NCBI RefSeq assembly: GCF_030272705.1
Contig: NZ_JARFYM010000025.1
Span: 1 to 64,000, forward strand
Direction: 5' to 3'
Length of the DNA: 64,000 bases
Source of the DNA: Rhizobium mayense
GTDB taxonomy: Bacteria > Pseudomonadota > Alphaproteobacteria > Rhizobiales > Rhizobiaceae
Of the stretch, positions 1 through 8,170 are shown one piece after another. Each line of letters begins with the position of its first letter. Position 1 is the stretch's first letter. The notes under the pieces were generated by a model, which saw nothing but the letters and a program-made list of their open reading frames with translations, ran no database searches and had not been told where the DNA came from. The translations under genes were made by a program, and so were the position numbers.

Positions 1-440
1 CGAGCCTTTCCGCGGCACAAACGGCGCACCGCCCGCGCGGTCCTTCTGGAGCATCGCCAGCGTCATCATCTCGGCGATCGTGTCGCTTGTGACGAGACCG
101 ACCAACTTACCCGCCGCATCCGTAACGCCGAGAGTGGCGGCGGAATTCTCCTGCATCAGCCTCAGCGCAGTGTCGGCGACGCCAGTAAGGAAGAAATCGA
201 GCCAGGCCTCCCAAGTGCCCTGCTCGCGAACCACGTGAAGCAGTCGATAGCATTCTGCGATGGGTTTTTAGGTATCGGCTCGGATAGAGCAAAGGCTTGC
301 GTTAAACCCCATTCATGCAAAGGTACAGCGTCACCAGCAAACGTCCAATTCGCCCATTTCCGTCTAGAAACGGATGAATTGTTTTGAATTGGACATGAAG
401 AAGGCCCACCTTGAGAACGAACGGCAGACCTGTAACTCGC
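1..440 (-). pseudogene. Fic-domain gene relic joined to a CBS-domain fragment (runs off window start)
   Basis: Minus-strand translation gives a clear Fic core, HVQFKTIHPFLDGNGRIGR, containing the catalytic HPFxDGNGRxxR loop, then the usual following helix. An in-frame TAA (302-304) sits where relatives have Leu, and a second frame change occurs near 250-270. After it the Fic C-terminal segment EQGTWEAWLDFFLTG continues in one open frame to the window edge. Near position 165-172 the sequence stops resembling Fic and resembles a CBS domain (LGVTDAAGKLVGLVTSDTIA) of the kind at the end of site-2 protease-family proteins. Fic proteins transfer AMP to target hydroxyls, but two disruptions make this copy inactive. 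The join looks like a deletion or recombination scar. Whether the CBS part belongs to an intact gene outside the window cannot be seen. Confidence 0.7.
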
Positions 441-883
441 AATGGGGTAGTGCCCTTGTAAAGGGGCCACGGTTTCCGGCAGCAGGCTTCGACACGCGGG
501 CGGATTTTGTTAAACTTTGGCGATTGCTTTTCTTACGCACTGGCTAAGCTAACCAGTGAGCCCCGGCTGTTCAACGGCAGCGATTTTTCTCAAACAGACA
601 TTCGAGAGACAACAGAAAAAGAACGCTAGCATTCCCTATCGAAGTCCATCACGACTGCTGCGGGTCCAAAAGGGCAACCTCGTGGTACAGCAAATCGCCA
701 CTGAAAAGCGACAGCTAGTCGCCTTGAACGAAATCGGATTGAAGACCCTCAAAAAGCTATCCTAATCTCACGATCACATGGTCAGCGAGCACTATGTAGC
801 TTTGGAAGGCATCGTGTCTAAGCTGGATTTTGGTCCCAAGCTCCCACACTGACTGTTGTGCGCTGCGGCATTGGCACATTATC
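441..883. other. Intergenic stretch without a recognisable gene
   Basis: Short frames exist, including a 69-codon one at 556-765 on the plus strand, but none has a convincing ribosome binding site or a family I recognise. A few residues around 786-815 (LEGIVSK) recall an ATP-dependent DNA ligase motif, too short to call. The stretch reads like decayed DNA between the Fic relic and the racemase gene. Confidence 0.4.
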
Positions 884-1597
884 CTAGATCACGCCCGCAA
901 GAGGCTTGGGCAACGGCGAGGCATACGAACTGCGCTTGCTGGTGGACAGGCCCAACGACACCAAAGCCTCAGCCTGCTTGACCGCTGCTGCGACACCATC
1001 CACGACGGGCACCTCATAGATCGATCGCAGCTCCCTTGCGAGATCGGTCATGCCGGCGCAGCCGAGCACGATGGCCTCAGCCCCATCTTCTGCAAGCGCC
1101 CGTTCGATTTCCGCCCGCAGCTTTGCGATTGCGCCGGAAGACGGGTCCTCAAGCTCGAGAACGGGAATATCCGAGGCGCGAACCTTGACCCGGCCGCCCA
1201 TCCCGTAGCGTTGGATGAGATTGTCGATCAGGATGCGCGAGCGTTCGAGCGTCGTCACAACACTGAAGCGTTGCGCGAGGAAGCCGGCCGTCACAACAGC
1301 GGATTCACAGAGGCCGACGACCGGAACGTCACAAAACGTACGCGCTGCCTCCAACCCGGTATCGTCGAAGCAGCAGATGATTGCGGCGTCATAACCAGCG
1401 ACCCGTCTCTCCTTAAGTTCACGCAGCATGCCCGGTACGGCAATGGCGCCGTCATAATAGCCCTCGATCGACGCCGGCCCCATTTGCGAGGTGGCTGCGA
1501 TGATCTCGGTGTCGGCGCTCGCCACGGCACGTGCGACTATTGCCGCCTTCTCGGTCATGGAAGCAGTCGTATTCGGATTGATGAGCAAGAGGCGCAT
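884..1597 (-). CDS. Aspartate/glutamate/hydantoin racemase family protein
   Basis: A 237-residue cytosolic protein of the Asp/Glu/hydantoin racemase superfamily. These enzymes invert a chiral carbon with two cysteines and no cofactor. The N-terminus RLLLINPNTT is typical of the hydantoin racemase branch. The two expected catalytic cysteines are visible at about residue 76 (IICCFDDTG) and 180 (VLGCAGMT), close to the pair known in the Sinorhizobium hydantoin racemase. It is the last gene of the PotABCD-type transporter operon, starting 4 bp after the preceding permease stop, so it probably acts on the imported compound. With two cytosine-deaminase-like hydrolases nearby, a hydantoin or related ureido substrate is plausible but unproven; allantoin racemase is the main alternative. 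Confidence 0.85.
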   Translation of the reverse strand: MRLLLINPNTTASMTEKAAIVARAVASADTEIIAATSQMGPASIEGYYDGAIAVPGMLRELKERRVAGYDAAIICCFDDTGLEAARTFCDVPVVGLCESAVVTAGFLAQRFSVVTTLERSRILIDNLIQRYGMGGRVKVRASDIPVLELEDPSSGAIAKLRAEIERALAEDGAEAIVLGCAGMTDLARELRSIYEVPVVDGVAAAVKQAEALVSLGLSTSKRSSYASPLPKPLAGVI

Positions 1598-1601
1598 GAT
1601 C

Positions 1602-2423
1602 TCAATTTTTCTTGGCTTGGCGGCGGCCGAGCATGGCCATGATGCCGAGCGCCATGAGAATGATGGTGAAGGAAAAGAGTGTCGTCACCGTTCCCAGTGC
1701 ATAAAGCACGGGGGTCGTGACGTTGGTGGTCATGCCGTAGATTTCGAGCGGCAGCGTGTTGTAGGTGCCCGATGTCATCAGCGTACGCGCGAACTCGTCA
1801 TAAGACAGCGTGAAGCCGAACAAGCCGACGCCGATCAGGCTCGGGGCGATCATCGGCAACACGATATGGCGAAAGGTCTGCCATGAGGTCGCGCCGAGAT
1901 CGCGCGCCGCCTCCTCGTAAGTCGGCGAAAAGCGATTGAAGACGGCGAACATGATCAGCACGCCGAAGGGCAGCGTCCAGGTCAAATGCGCGCCGAAGCC
2001 TGAGGAATACCAGGCCGGAGCAAGACCGCCCTGCTGGAAGACAACGCCGATGCCGAGGGAGATGATGATGGACGGAACCACCAGGCTGGCAACCGTCGCG
2101 TAGAACAGTAGCGAGGCGCCGCGGAAGCGGCGCCGGAAGGCGAGGCCCGCCATCAGCGACACGACGACCGTTACGACCATCACCATCAGCCCGAGCATGA
2201 AGGATCGGCGGAACGAGGCGCCGAAATCGCCGACTGCCTGCTTCTCGAACAGGTTCGCAAACCAGTGCAGCGAGACACCGTTCAACGGGAAGGTCAGGCC
2301 GCCATCCGGTCCCTGGAAGGAGAGGATGAGGATCGCCGAAAGCGGCCCGTAGAGAAACATCACGAAGACGATGAAAAAGATCGCCAGGACATAGAATTCG
2401 AGACTGCGTTTTTCGCGGTTCAT
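1602..2423 (-). CDS. ABC transporter permease, PotC type
   Basis: A 273-residue inner-membrane permease with about six membrane segments and the binding-protein-dependent transport signature around EEAARDLGATSWQTFRHIVLP, which docks onto the ATPase. It resembles PotC of spermidine/putrescine importers, the group that also takes up other small cationic or nitrogenous solutes. The start at 2423 is chosen because AAGGAG lies at 2431-2436 with good spacing; an upstream in-frame start at 2447 would overlap the first permease gene. It sits 1 bp after that gene and 4 bp before the racemase gene, so co-translation is likely. The substrate cannot be read from the permease. Confidence 0.9.
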   Translation of the reverse strand: MNREKRSLEFYVLAIFFIVFVMFLYGPLSAILILSFQGPDGGLTFPLNGVSLHWFANLFEKQAVGDFGASFRRSFMLGLMVMVVTVVVSLMAGLAFRRRFRGASLLFYATVASLVVPSIIISLGIGVVFQQGGLAPAWYSSGFGAHLTWTLPFGVLIMFAVFNRFSPTYEEAARDLGATSWQTFRHIVLPMIAPSLIGVGLFGFTLSYDEFARTLMTSGTYNTLPLEIYGMTTNVTTPVLYALGTVTTLFSFTIILMALGIMAMLGRRQAKKN

Positions 2424-2424
2424 C

Positions 2425-3336
2425 TCAAAGCTCCTTGCGGATATCAACGACCCGCAGGATGGCGGCGACCATCAGAAGGACGAGGATCAGCAGCACCACG
2501 GCATTGGCAGCCGCCGCCGGATATTGCAGCAGCGACATCTGGTTTTTCATCATCAGAGCGATGGAGGCGCTCTGGCCGCCGGACATGACCTGCACAGTCG
2601 AAAAATCCGCCATCACCAGCGTGACGACGAAGATCGTGCCGATCGCCATTCCGGGCTTGGCAAGCGGGATCACCACGTTCCAAAGGATCTGCCAGCCGCT
2701 GGCGCCGGCGTCGCGCGCCGCTTCGAACAGCGAGCGGTCGATGCGCATCAGCGTGTTGAAGATCGGCGTCACCATGAACAGCGTATAGAGATGCACCATG
2801 GCAAGCACGACGGCGAAATCGGAATAGAGAAGCCATTCGATCGGCTTCGGAATAAGGCCCATCTGGATAAGCGTCGAATTGACAAGACCGTTGCGGCCGA
2901 GCACCGGGATCCAGGAGATCATGCGGATGATGTTCGACGTCATGAATGGCACGGTGCAGACTAGGAAAAGGACCATCTGCGTCGAGGTGCGGCGAACATG
3001 GAAGGCGAGGAAATAGGCGACCCAGAAGCCAATCACCAGCGTCAACGCCCAAACGATGGCCGTGAACTTCAGCGTATTGAGATAGGTCTTCCAGGTGACC
3101 CACGAACCCAGCGTATCGGTGTAGTTCGTGGTCAGGAAGGCGGGATAGAGACCTGCGAAATCATAGTCCCAGAAACTGACGACACCAATCATCGCGATCG
3201 GTAGCAGGAAGAAGAAGCCCAGGATCAGAAGGAGCGGCGCTGCTTGGAGATAGGAGATGAGCCAAAGCGGCACGCCGAAACCACCACCTGATTTCCCTGC
3301 TGCCTGGTCTGTCTTTGAGGAGGCGATCGTCGCCAT
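2425..3336 (-). CDS. ABC transporter permease, PotB type
   Basis: A 303-residue permease with a roughly 30-residue cytoplasmic N-terminus, then about six membrane helices. The EAA loop is visible at FEAARDAGASGWQILWNVVIP. It should pair with the following PotC-type permease as the heterodimeric channel of a PotABCD-class importer. A purine-rich GGAGAGA ribosome binding site precedes the ATG at 3336. The binding-protein gene lies 70 bp upstream and the second permease follows immediately, the standard order for this class. Substrate is unknown; nearby racemase and amidohydrolases point to a nitrogen compound. Confidence 0.9.
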   Translation of the reverse strand: MATIASSKTDQAAGKSGGGFGVPLWLISYLQAAPLLLILGFFFLLPIAMIGVVSFWDYDFAGLYPAFLTTNYTDTLGSWVTWKTYLNTLKFTAIVWALTLVIGFWVAYFLAFHVRRTSTQMVLFLVCTVPFMTSNIIRMISWIPVLGRNGLVNSTLIQMGLIPKPIEWLLYSDFAVVLAMVHLYTLFMVTPIFNTLMRIDRSLFEAARDAGASGWQILWNVVIPLAKPGMAIGTIFVVTLVMADFSTVQVMSGGQSASIALMMKNQMSLLQYPAAAANAVVLLILVLLMVAAILRVVDIRKEL

Positions 3337-3406
3337 GTTCCGGTCTCTCCGTTAGCGGCTTCCTCCCCCCGCTTGCGAGGAGAGGATTTGATTTGGGCGG
3401 CGATGC

Positions 3407-4705
3407 TTAAGCAGCGATAAACTCGTTCCAGCGGCGGACCATGTAGCGGTCCTCGTCCATCACCGAGTTCCAGCAGGCGACTGCGCCCATGCGGGCTTCG
3501 AAGGAACCGCCGTCGCGAACGGCGCCGGCCTTCTCCATGACCTTGCCTTCCGGAGACAGGATATCGCCCTGCGCCGGCTTGCCCTCGATCCAGTAGCCCC
3601 ATTCGTCGGCCGACATGTACTGCTTGGCCGTTTCCATGCAGGCGGAGTAGTAACCCTGACGGTTGAGATAGCCGCCGACCCAGCCGGACGTGTACCAGTT
3701 GATGTATTCATAAGCGGCGTCGAGCTGTGCGCCCTTGAGGTGCGAGGCGAGGCCGAGGCCGCCGCCCCAGGCGCGATAACCTTCCTTGAGCGGCTGGAAG
3801 ACGCAGGCGATCCCCTTGGAGCGGACAGCGGCAACGGCCGGCGACCACATGGACTGGATGACCACTTCGCCCGAGGCCATCAGGTTGACCGACTCGTCGA
3901 ACGACTTCCAGAAGGCGCGGAATTGCCCGTCACCCTTGGTCTTGATCAGGAAGTCGATCGTCTTGTCGATCTCCGCCTTCGTCATGTTGCCCTTGTCGGC
4001 ATATTTGATCTTGCCGGCGGCTTCCATGATCATCGCAGCATCCATGATGCCGATCGACGGGATGTTGAGGATCGCGGTCTTGCCCTTGAAGGCAGGATCG
4101 AGAATATCGGCCCAGCTCGTGATCGGCCGGCCGGTCAGATCCGGGCGGATGCCGAGCGTATCGGCGTTGTATATGGTCGGCACCATCGTCATCCACTGCG
4201 TCGGCTCCTTGGCGAATTTCTTGGAACCCTGCGCTTCGACGAAGCCGACCGTGTGCGGCGCCGTGCCCTGGGCGATGACACTGTCCGGCTTCAGCTTGCC
4301 GTTGATGAACAGCGGCACGATCTTGTCGTAATATTTGAGCTTCTTGACGTCCATCGGCTGCAGAACGCCGGTCGGGAAGACCTTCTTGGCGATCCAGTAT
4401 TCGACGTCGGCAATGTCATAGCTGTCCGGCTGGGTGACGGCGCGCTGGGCGGCAGCGTCGGAATCGGTCGCCGTCATCTCCAGGGTGATGCCGAGATCGG
4501 CCTTGCACTTTTCGGCGATGGCATTGATGTTCGAAACGCCGGTGCCGAATTGGCGAAGCGTGATGTTGGATTGCGCCCAGATGGTCGGAAAGCCGGTGAT
4601 GAGGCCGGAGCCGGCAATTGCGCCGGCAGCGGCGGCGCCGGTCTTTAGAAGTGAGCGGCGAGAGATTTCTTTGGCCGCCTTGGTGGTCTTCGTTTCAGTC
4701 GTCAT
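3407..4705 (-). CDS. ABC transporter substrate-binding protein (PotD-like, Tat-exported)
   Basis: A 432-residue periplasmic binding protein. The N-terminus carries a twin-arginine signal, SRRSLLKTGAAAAGA, followed by a mature region typical of spermidine/putrescine-type (extracellular solute-binding family) proteins. The start at 4705 is preferred over 4753 because a strong AAGGGGAA lies just upstream (about 4711-4718) and because it places the twin arginines at the usual distance. Mature length is slightly above the family norm. Tat export suggests folding in the cytoplasm before transport, common in this rhizobial group. It is second in the operon, between the ATPase and permease genes. The ligand is unknown; the operon's racemase suggests a chiral ureido or amino compound. 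Confidence 0.88.
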   Translation of the reverse strand: MTTETKTTKAAKEISRRSLLKTGAAAAGAIAGSGLITGFPTIWAQSNITLRQFGTGVSNINAIAEKCKADLGITLEMTATDSDAAAQRAVTQPDSYDIADVEYWIAKKVFPTGVLQPMDVKKLKYYDKIVPLFINGKLKPDSVIAQGTAPHTVGFVEAQGSKKFAKEPTQWMTMVPTIYNADTLGIRPDLTGRPITSWADILDPAFKGKTAILNIPSIGIMDAAMIMEAAGKIKYADKGNMTKAEIDKTIDFLIKTKGDGQFRAFWKSFDESVNLMASGEVVIQSMWSPAVAAVRSKGIACVFQPLKEGYRAWGGGLGLASHLKGAQLDAAYEYINWYTSGWVGGYLNRQGYYSACMETAKQYMSADEWGYWIEGKPAQGDILSPEGKVMEKAGAVRDGGSFEARMGAVACWNSVMDEDRYMVRRWNEFIAA

Positions 4706-4733
4706 ATCAGTTCCCCTTTTGTGATGCTTAAAT

Positions 4734-5822
4734 TCATGCGGAAACTCGGCCAAGGAGGATGACGTCCTCCGGAGCCCAGCTCAGAGACACCGCATCGCCG
4801 ACCGATACGGGTTTGGCGAAGTAATCGCCGTCGCTCGCGATGACCGTGAAGTCGTCGCTGCCCGCGCCGATGACGGTGATCTTCACCGACGCGCCGCGAT
4901 ATTCGATGTTGGAAACGATGCCGTTGAAGCCGAGGGTCTTTTCCGAGGCCTCCTGCAGGCGCACACGGTCGGTGCGGATGCCAATATCGATGGCCTCGCT
5001 CACTCCCCTTCCCACTCCGCGCACGGAAAATGCCTGCCCCTCGGGCACAACCATCGTCAGCACGCCGTTTTCGCTGGATGCCACCCGGCCGGAGAGTACG
5101 TTATGATCGCCCATGAAGCGGGCAACGAAGGCCGTTGCCGGACGCTCGAAGACCTGACGCGGCGCGGCCGCCTGCTCGATCCTGCCGTCGTTCATGATGA
5201 CGATGATATCGGCGAGCGCCATGGCTTCTTCCTGACTGTGCGTCACATGCACGAAGGTGATGCCAAGCGTCTTCTGCAGCTTCTTCAGCTCGGCGCGCAT
5301 GCGGATCTTCAGGAACGGATCGAGCGCCGAGAGTGGCTCGTCGAGGAGCAGAGCCTCGGGATCGGTAATCAGCGCGCGCGCAAGCGCCACGCGTTGCTGC
5401 TGCCCGCCGGAAAGCTGCGCCGGGCGCCGCGTGGCATAGGCCTCCATCTGCATCAGCTTCAGCATGTCAAGCGCCTTGGCCCGGCGCTCGTCCTTGTTCA
5501 CGCCCTTCATCTTCAGACTGAAGGCGACGTTGTCGATGAGGTCGAGATGCGGAAAAAGCGCGTAGGACTGGAACATCATGGCAGTGCCGCGCTTGGCCGG
5601 CGGGAAGTCGGTGACGACGACATTTCCAAGCCGGATATCGCCGGACGTGATGCTTTCATGGCCCGCGATCATGCGAAGGGTCGACGTCTTGCCGCAGCCG
5701 GACGGACCCAGAAAGCAGCAATAGGAACCAGCCGGGATCTTGAGACTTATGGCGTGGACAGCGGTCGTCGTACCATAAATCTTCGAAACGGATGCTATAT
5801 CGATCTCTGCCGCTTTCGACAT
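4734..5822 (-). CDS. ABC transporter ATP-binding protein (PotA-like)
   Basis: A 362-residue ATPase that energises the PotABCD-type importer. Walker A (GPSGCGKTSTL), signature (LSGGQQQRVALARA), Walker B (ALLLDEPLSALD) and the H-loop region (VHVTHSQEEA) are all intact, followed by a C-terminal TOBE-type regulatory domain. The start at 5822 has GGGAGA just upstream; the longer frame to 5855 would begin inside the sigma-54 promoter at 5851-5866, so it is not used. It is the first gene of the five-gene operon (ATPase, binding protein, two permeases, racemase) and is divergent from the GntR/FCD regulator. Confidence 0.92.
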   Translation of the reverse strand: MSKAAEIDIASVSKIYGTTTAVHAISLKIPAGSYCCFLGPSGCGKTSTLRMIAGHESITSGDIRLGNVVVTDFPPAKRGTAMMFQSYALFPHLDLIDNVAFSLKMKGVNKDERRAKALDMLKLMQMEAYATRRPAQLSGGQQQRVALARALITDPEALLLDEPLSALDPFLKIRMRAELKKLQKTLGITFVHVTHSQEEAMALADIIVIMNDGRIEQAAAPRQVFERPATAFVARFMGDHNVLSGRVASSENGVLTMVVPEGQAFSVRGVGRGVSEAIDIGIRTDRVRLQEASEKTLGFNGIVSNIEYRGASVKITVIGAGSDDFTVIASDGDYFAKPVSVGDAVSLSWAPEDVILLGRVSA

Positions 5823-5850
5823 CGTGTCTCCCTCTGTTCGAGAAAGACGA

Positions 5851-5866
5851 TGCATCTGCCGTGCCA
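5851..5866 (-). promoter_or_regulatory. Sigma-54 (-24/-12) promoter for the importer-racemase operon
   Basis: On the minus strand the sequence is TGGCACGGCAGATGCA. The -24 element TGGCACG is a full match to the RpoN consensus and the -12 element ATGCA differs by one base; the GG and GC dinucleotides are exactly 10 bp apart. Transcription would start near 5840, giving a very short leader before the ATPase start at 5822. Sigma-54 control implies an enhancer-binding activator such as NtrC, hence expression under nitrogen limitation. Confidence 0.75.
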
Positions 5867-5953
5867 GTTCTGTTGCGATGCACCAACCCTTTGTGAGTTA
5901 TGGGCTTTTGCCGCTGCTTCCGCGAATGCCCATACGAAAGGCAAGCAGGTTTC

Positions 5954-5989
5954 TGCACATGAAATAGGCTTTCGTCTGCAATATGTGCA
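5954..5989. promoter_or_regulatory. Inverted repeat TGCACAT-N22-ATGTGCA
   Basis: Perfect 7-bp arms at 5954-5960 and 5983-5989 in the divergent intergenic region, about 90-140 bp upstream of the sigma-54 promoter. The distance suits an enhancer site and the arms resemble TGCAC half-sites of NtrC, but spacing differs from a classical NtrC dyad. Function is inferred. Confidence 0.35.
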
Positions 5990-5992
5990 TCG

Positions 5993-6006
5993 AATCGTAT
6001 ACAATT
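5993..6006. promoter_or_regulatory. Candidate GntR/FCD operator (AATCGTATACAATT)
   Basis: A near-palindrome centred on GTATAC, 85-98 bp upstream of the chosen GntR start. FCD-type regulators commonly bind short TNGTNNNACNA-like palindromes and often their own divergent promoter region. Assignment is by position and symmetry only. Confidence 0.4.
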
Positions 6007-6090
6007 GTGCCCGCGATTCTGCGACAAAATCCATTTAACTTTTGCGACAAACACGGATATCATCACGCCGATTATCAGGTATCCGATTTC

Positions 6091-6804
6091 ATGAACTCCC
6101 CAGCCGACGCGCTCCTGACGACAAACGATTCCACTGAAACCGGCGCACAGCAGATCCGCGATGCCATTCGCGAAGCGATCGTCGAGCGCAGGCTTTCACC
6201 GGGCACGAAACTTACGGAAAGCGATGTCGGCAATCTGTTCAACGTCAGCCGGACGTTGGCGCGCGCCGCTCTGCAGGCCCTATCCTATGAAGGGCTTGTC
6301 AGCGTCGAGAAAAACCGCGGCGCTTTCGTCGCCTATCCCTCGCCGGACGAAGCCCGGCAGATCTTCGCCGCCCGCCGTCTGGTGGAGCCGGGTATTCTCA
6401 GCGAAGTGGCGAAGAGGATCACGCCCCCACAGTTTCAACAGCTGAAGCAGCTCCTGCTCGAAGAAGGCCGGCTAATGAGCGAGCGCGGCCAGGCCGCACG
6501 CCGCGCCGAGATCAAGGCATCCGGCGATTTTCATCTCATGCTCGCCTCGATCTCCGGCAATTCGATCATGCAGCGCTTCATGGAGGAGCTTGTTGCCCGA
6601 TCGTCGCTTGTGATCGCGCTCTATGGCCGATCAAGCGCCTCGAGCTGTGGCCACGCGGAGCACGGCGACATCATCGCCGCCATCGAGCGAAAGGATATCG
6701 AGAGGGCTTGTGATCTCATGCTCCACCATATTTCGCATATCGAGGCTGATCTCGATCTGCGCGAACGCAAGAGCATGGGCCTGAAGGAAGCCTTCGATCG
6801 CTGA
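6091..6804 (+). CDS. GntR family regulator, FadR/FCD subfamily
   Basis: A 237-residue transcription regulator. An N-terminal winged helix (GTKLTESDVGNLFNVSRTLA, then SVEKNRGAFVAYPS) is followed by an all-helical FCD ligand domain with the usual metal or ligand residues (ASGDFHLMLASISGNS, and a C-terminal HHISHIEADL). Members typically repress a neighbouring catabolic operon until a small carboxylate or related metabolite binds. The start at 6091 is chosen because the upstream extension has no family resemblance. It lies between the divergent importer operon and the two amidohydrolase genes and probably controls both, on top of sigma-54 regulation. Confidence 0.88.
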   Translation: MNSPADALLTTNDSTETGAQQIRDAIREAIVERRLSPGTKLTESDVGNLFNVSRTLARAALQALSYEGLVSVEKNRGAFVAYPSPDEARQIFAARRLVEPGILSEVAKRITPPQFQQLKQLLLEEGRLMSERGQAARRAEIKASGDFHLMLASISGNSIMQRFMEELVARSSLVIALYGRSSASSCGHAEHGDIIAAIERKDIERACDLMLHHISHIEADLDLRERKSMGLKEAFDR

Positions 6805-6838
6805 AAGCGCGGCTTCTTGAGCGGTGATTTCCGGCGAG

Positions 6839-6854
6839 TGGCACTCATCTTGCA
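6839..6854 (+). promoter_or_regulatory. Sigma-54 (-24/-12) promoter for the amidohydrolase genes
   Basis: The sequence TGGCACTCATCTTGCA has a -24 box matching 6 of 7 consensus bases and a perfect -12 box TTGCA, with GG and GC exactly 10 bp apart. A transcript would begin near 6866, leaving a leader of about 67 bases before the GTG at 6933. Together with the site at 5851-5866 it places both halves of the locus under RpoN. Confidence 0.75.
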
Positions 6855-6932
6855 TGAAAGTCCGGCGGCGGCGTTTTGGCTGCCCTGGTTCCAGGCGCGT
6901 TCGCCTACGGGATGAAATTTAGGGAGAATATC

Positions 6933-8135
6933 GTGACCGCATTCGACACTGTTTTCACGGGAGCGAGGCTGATCGACGGTTCCGTCAGCGACATCGGCGT
7001 CTCCGGCGGGCGGATCGCTTCGATCTCGGCGGCAGGCTCGGGCCAAGCAGCACTGGATATCGTCGATCTCGGCGGCGCGCTCGTCGTTCCGGGCTTCGTC
7101 GAAGGCCATATTCATCTGGACACCAGCTTCTACGGCGATTCCTGGGTGCCGCACAGGCCATGCACGAACGGTTTCGATGTGCACGAACGCGTGGCCTTCC
7201 AGGCGCAAAACATCGCCAAGGCGGCACCGATGGATGTCAGGGCGCGCAAGCAGCTGGATCTCTGCATTGCCAACGGCTGCACATCGATGCGCAGTCACGT
7301 CATGGTCGACGGTTCCGTGGGCCTGAAGTCGCTGGAAACGGTCCTGGCGGTGCGCGAGGAATATCGGGACCTGATCGATATTCAGCTCGTTGCCTTTCCC
7401 CAGAGCGGCATCCTTAAGAGCCCCGGAACGCCTGATCTACTCGACGAGGCCATGTCTCTCGGTGCGGATCTTGTCGGCGGCCTCGATCCTGCCAGTTTCG
7501 ATCGCGACGTCGAAAGGCATCTCGACGTGGTATTTGGCGTGGCCGAGAAGCACGGCGCCGGCGTCGACATCCATCTGCATGACGCCGGGACGCTTGGCCT
7601 GTTCACCATCGAGCAGATTTGCGCGCGTACCCGCGTGCTTTCCATGGGAGGCCATGTCGCGATCAGCCACGCCTATGCGCTCGGCGACCTGACGCCGGAT
7701 GCAGCAAAGCGTGCCGCTGTCATGCTATTCGAAAGTGGCGTTTCCATCATGACCAACGCGCCTGGCAACCATGCCTTTCCTCCTGTCGCGCTCTTGCGGG
7801 CCGAAGGCGTGACCGTTTTCAGCGGTAGTGACAATATCCGCGACTCTTGGTGGCCCTACGGCGATGGCGACATGCTGAGCCGTGCCATGATGATCGGCTA
7901 TCGCTCGGGTTTCTACACCGATGACGAGCTTAGGGCCGCCTTCGACGTTGTAACTGTCGCCGGCGCGAAGGCGCTGAGGCTGGAGGGTTATGGACTGGAA
8001 GTCGGCGACAAGGCGGATTTCGTCACGCTGAAAGCTGAGCACATACCGGTCGCCGTCGTTTCCGTGCCGAAAGAGCGGTCGGTTTATAAGGCCGGCAGGT
8101 TGATCGCCCGTGACGGCGCAGTTCTTCGCGGCTGA
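6933..8135 (+). CDS. Amidohydrolase, cytosine-deaminase-like (first of pair)
   Basis: A 400-residue metal-dependent hydrolase of the amidohydrolase superfamily, closest in layout to cytosine deaminase and AtzC-type aminohydrolases. The metal-binding HxH lies at residues 59 and 61 (GHIHLD), a third histidine near 214 (DIHLHD), a fourth near 246 (ISHAYALG) and the metal-ligand/catalytic Asp at 300 (GSDNIRDSWWPYG). The GTG start at 6933 is supported by AGGGAG at 6921-6926; upstream in-frame ATGs lack such a site. The next amidohydrolase gene follows after 35 bp. The substrate is probably a cyclic amide or aminated N-heterocycle, perhaps a hydantoin, pyrimidine or ring-opened purine product; exact chemistry cannot be deduced. 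Confidence 0.85.
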   Translation: MTAFDTVFTGARLIDGSVSDIGVSGGRIASISAAGSGQAALDIVDLGGALVVPGFVEGHIHLDTSFYGDSWVPHRPCTNGFDVHERVAFQAQNIAKAAPMDVRARKQLDLCIANGCTSMRSHVMVDGSVGLKSLETVLAVREEYRDLIDIQLVAFPQSGILKSPGTPDLLDEAMSLGADLVGGLDPASFDRDVERHLDVVFGVAEKHGAGVDIHLHDAGTLGLFTIEQICARTRVLSMGGHVAISHAYALGDLTPDAAKRAAVMLFESGVSIMTNAPGNHAFPPVALLRAEGVTVFSGSDNIRDSWWPYGDGDMLSRAMMIGYRSGFYTDDELRAAFDVVTVAGAKALRLEGYGLEVGDKADFVTLKAEHIPVAVVSVPKERSVYKAGRLIARDGAVLRG

Positions 8136-8170
8136 TCAGGCTTCACAGTCCAACGGCATTGAGACCTACC

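Noticed and set aside
556..765. 69-codon plus-strand frame as a small gene
   Set aside because: No ribosome binding site, no recognisable domain, and it lies in decayed DNA.
786..820. LEGIVSK motif reminiscent of ATP-dependent DNA ligases
   Set aside because: Only about seven residues match, with stops on both sides. Too short to call a relic without a database search.
5990..6090. N-terminal extension of the GntR regulator starting at 5983
   Set aside because: The extra 36 residues do not resemble the family and would overlap the probable operator and promoter region.
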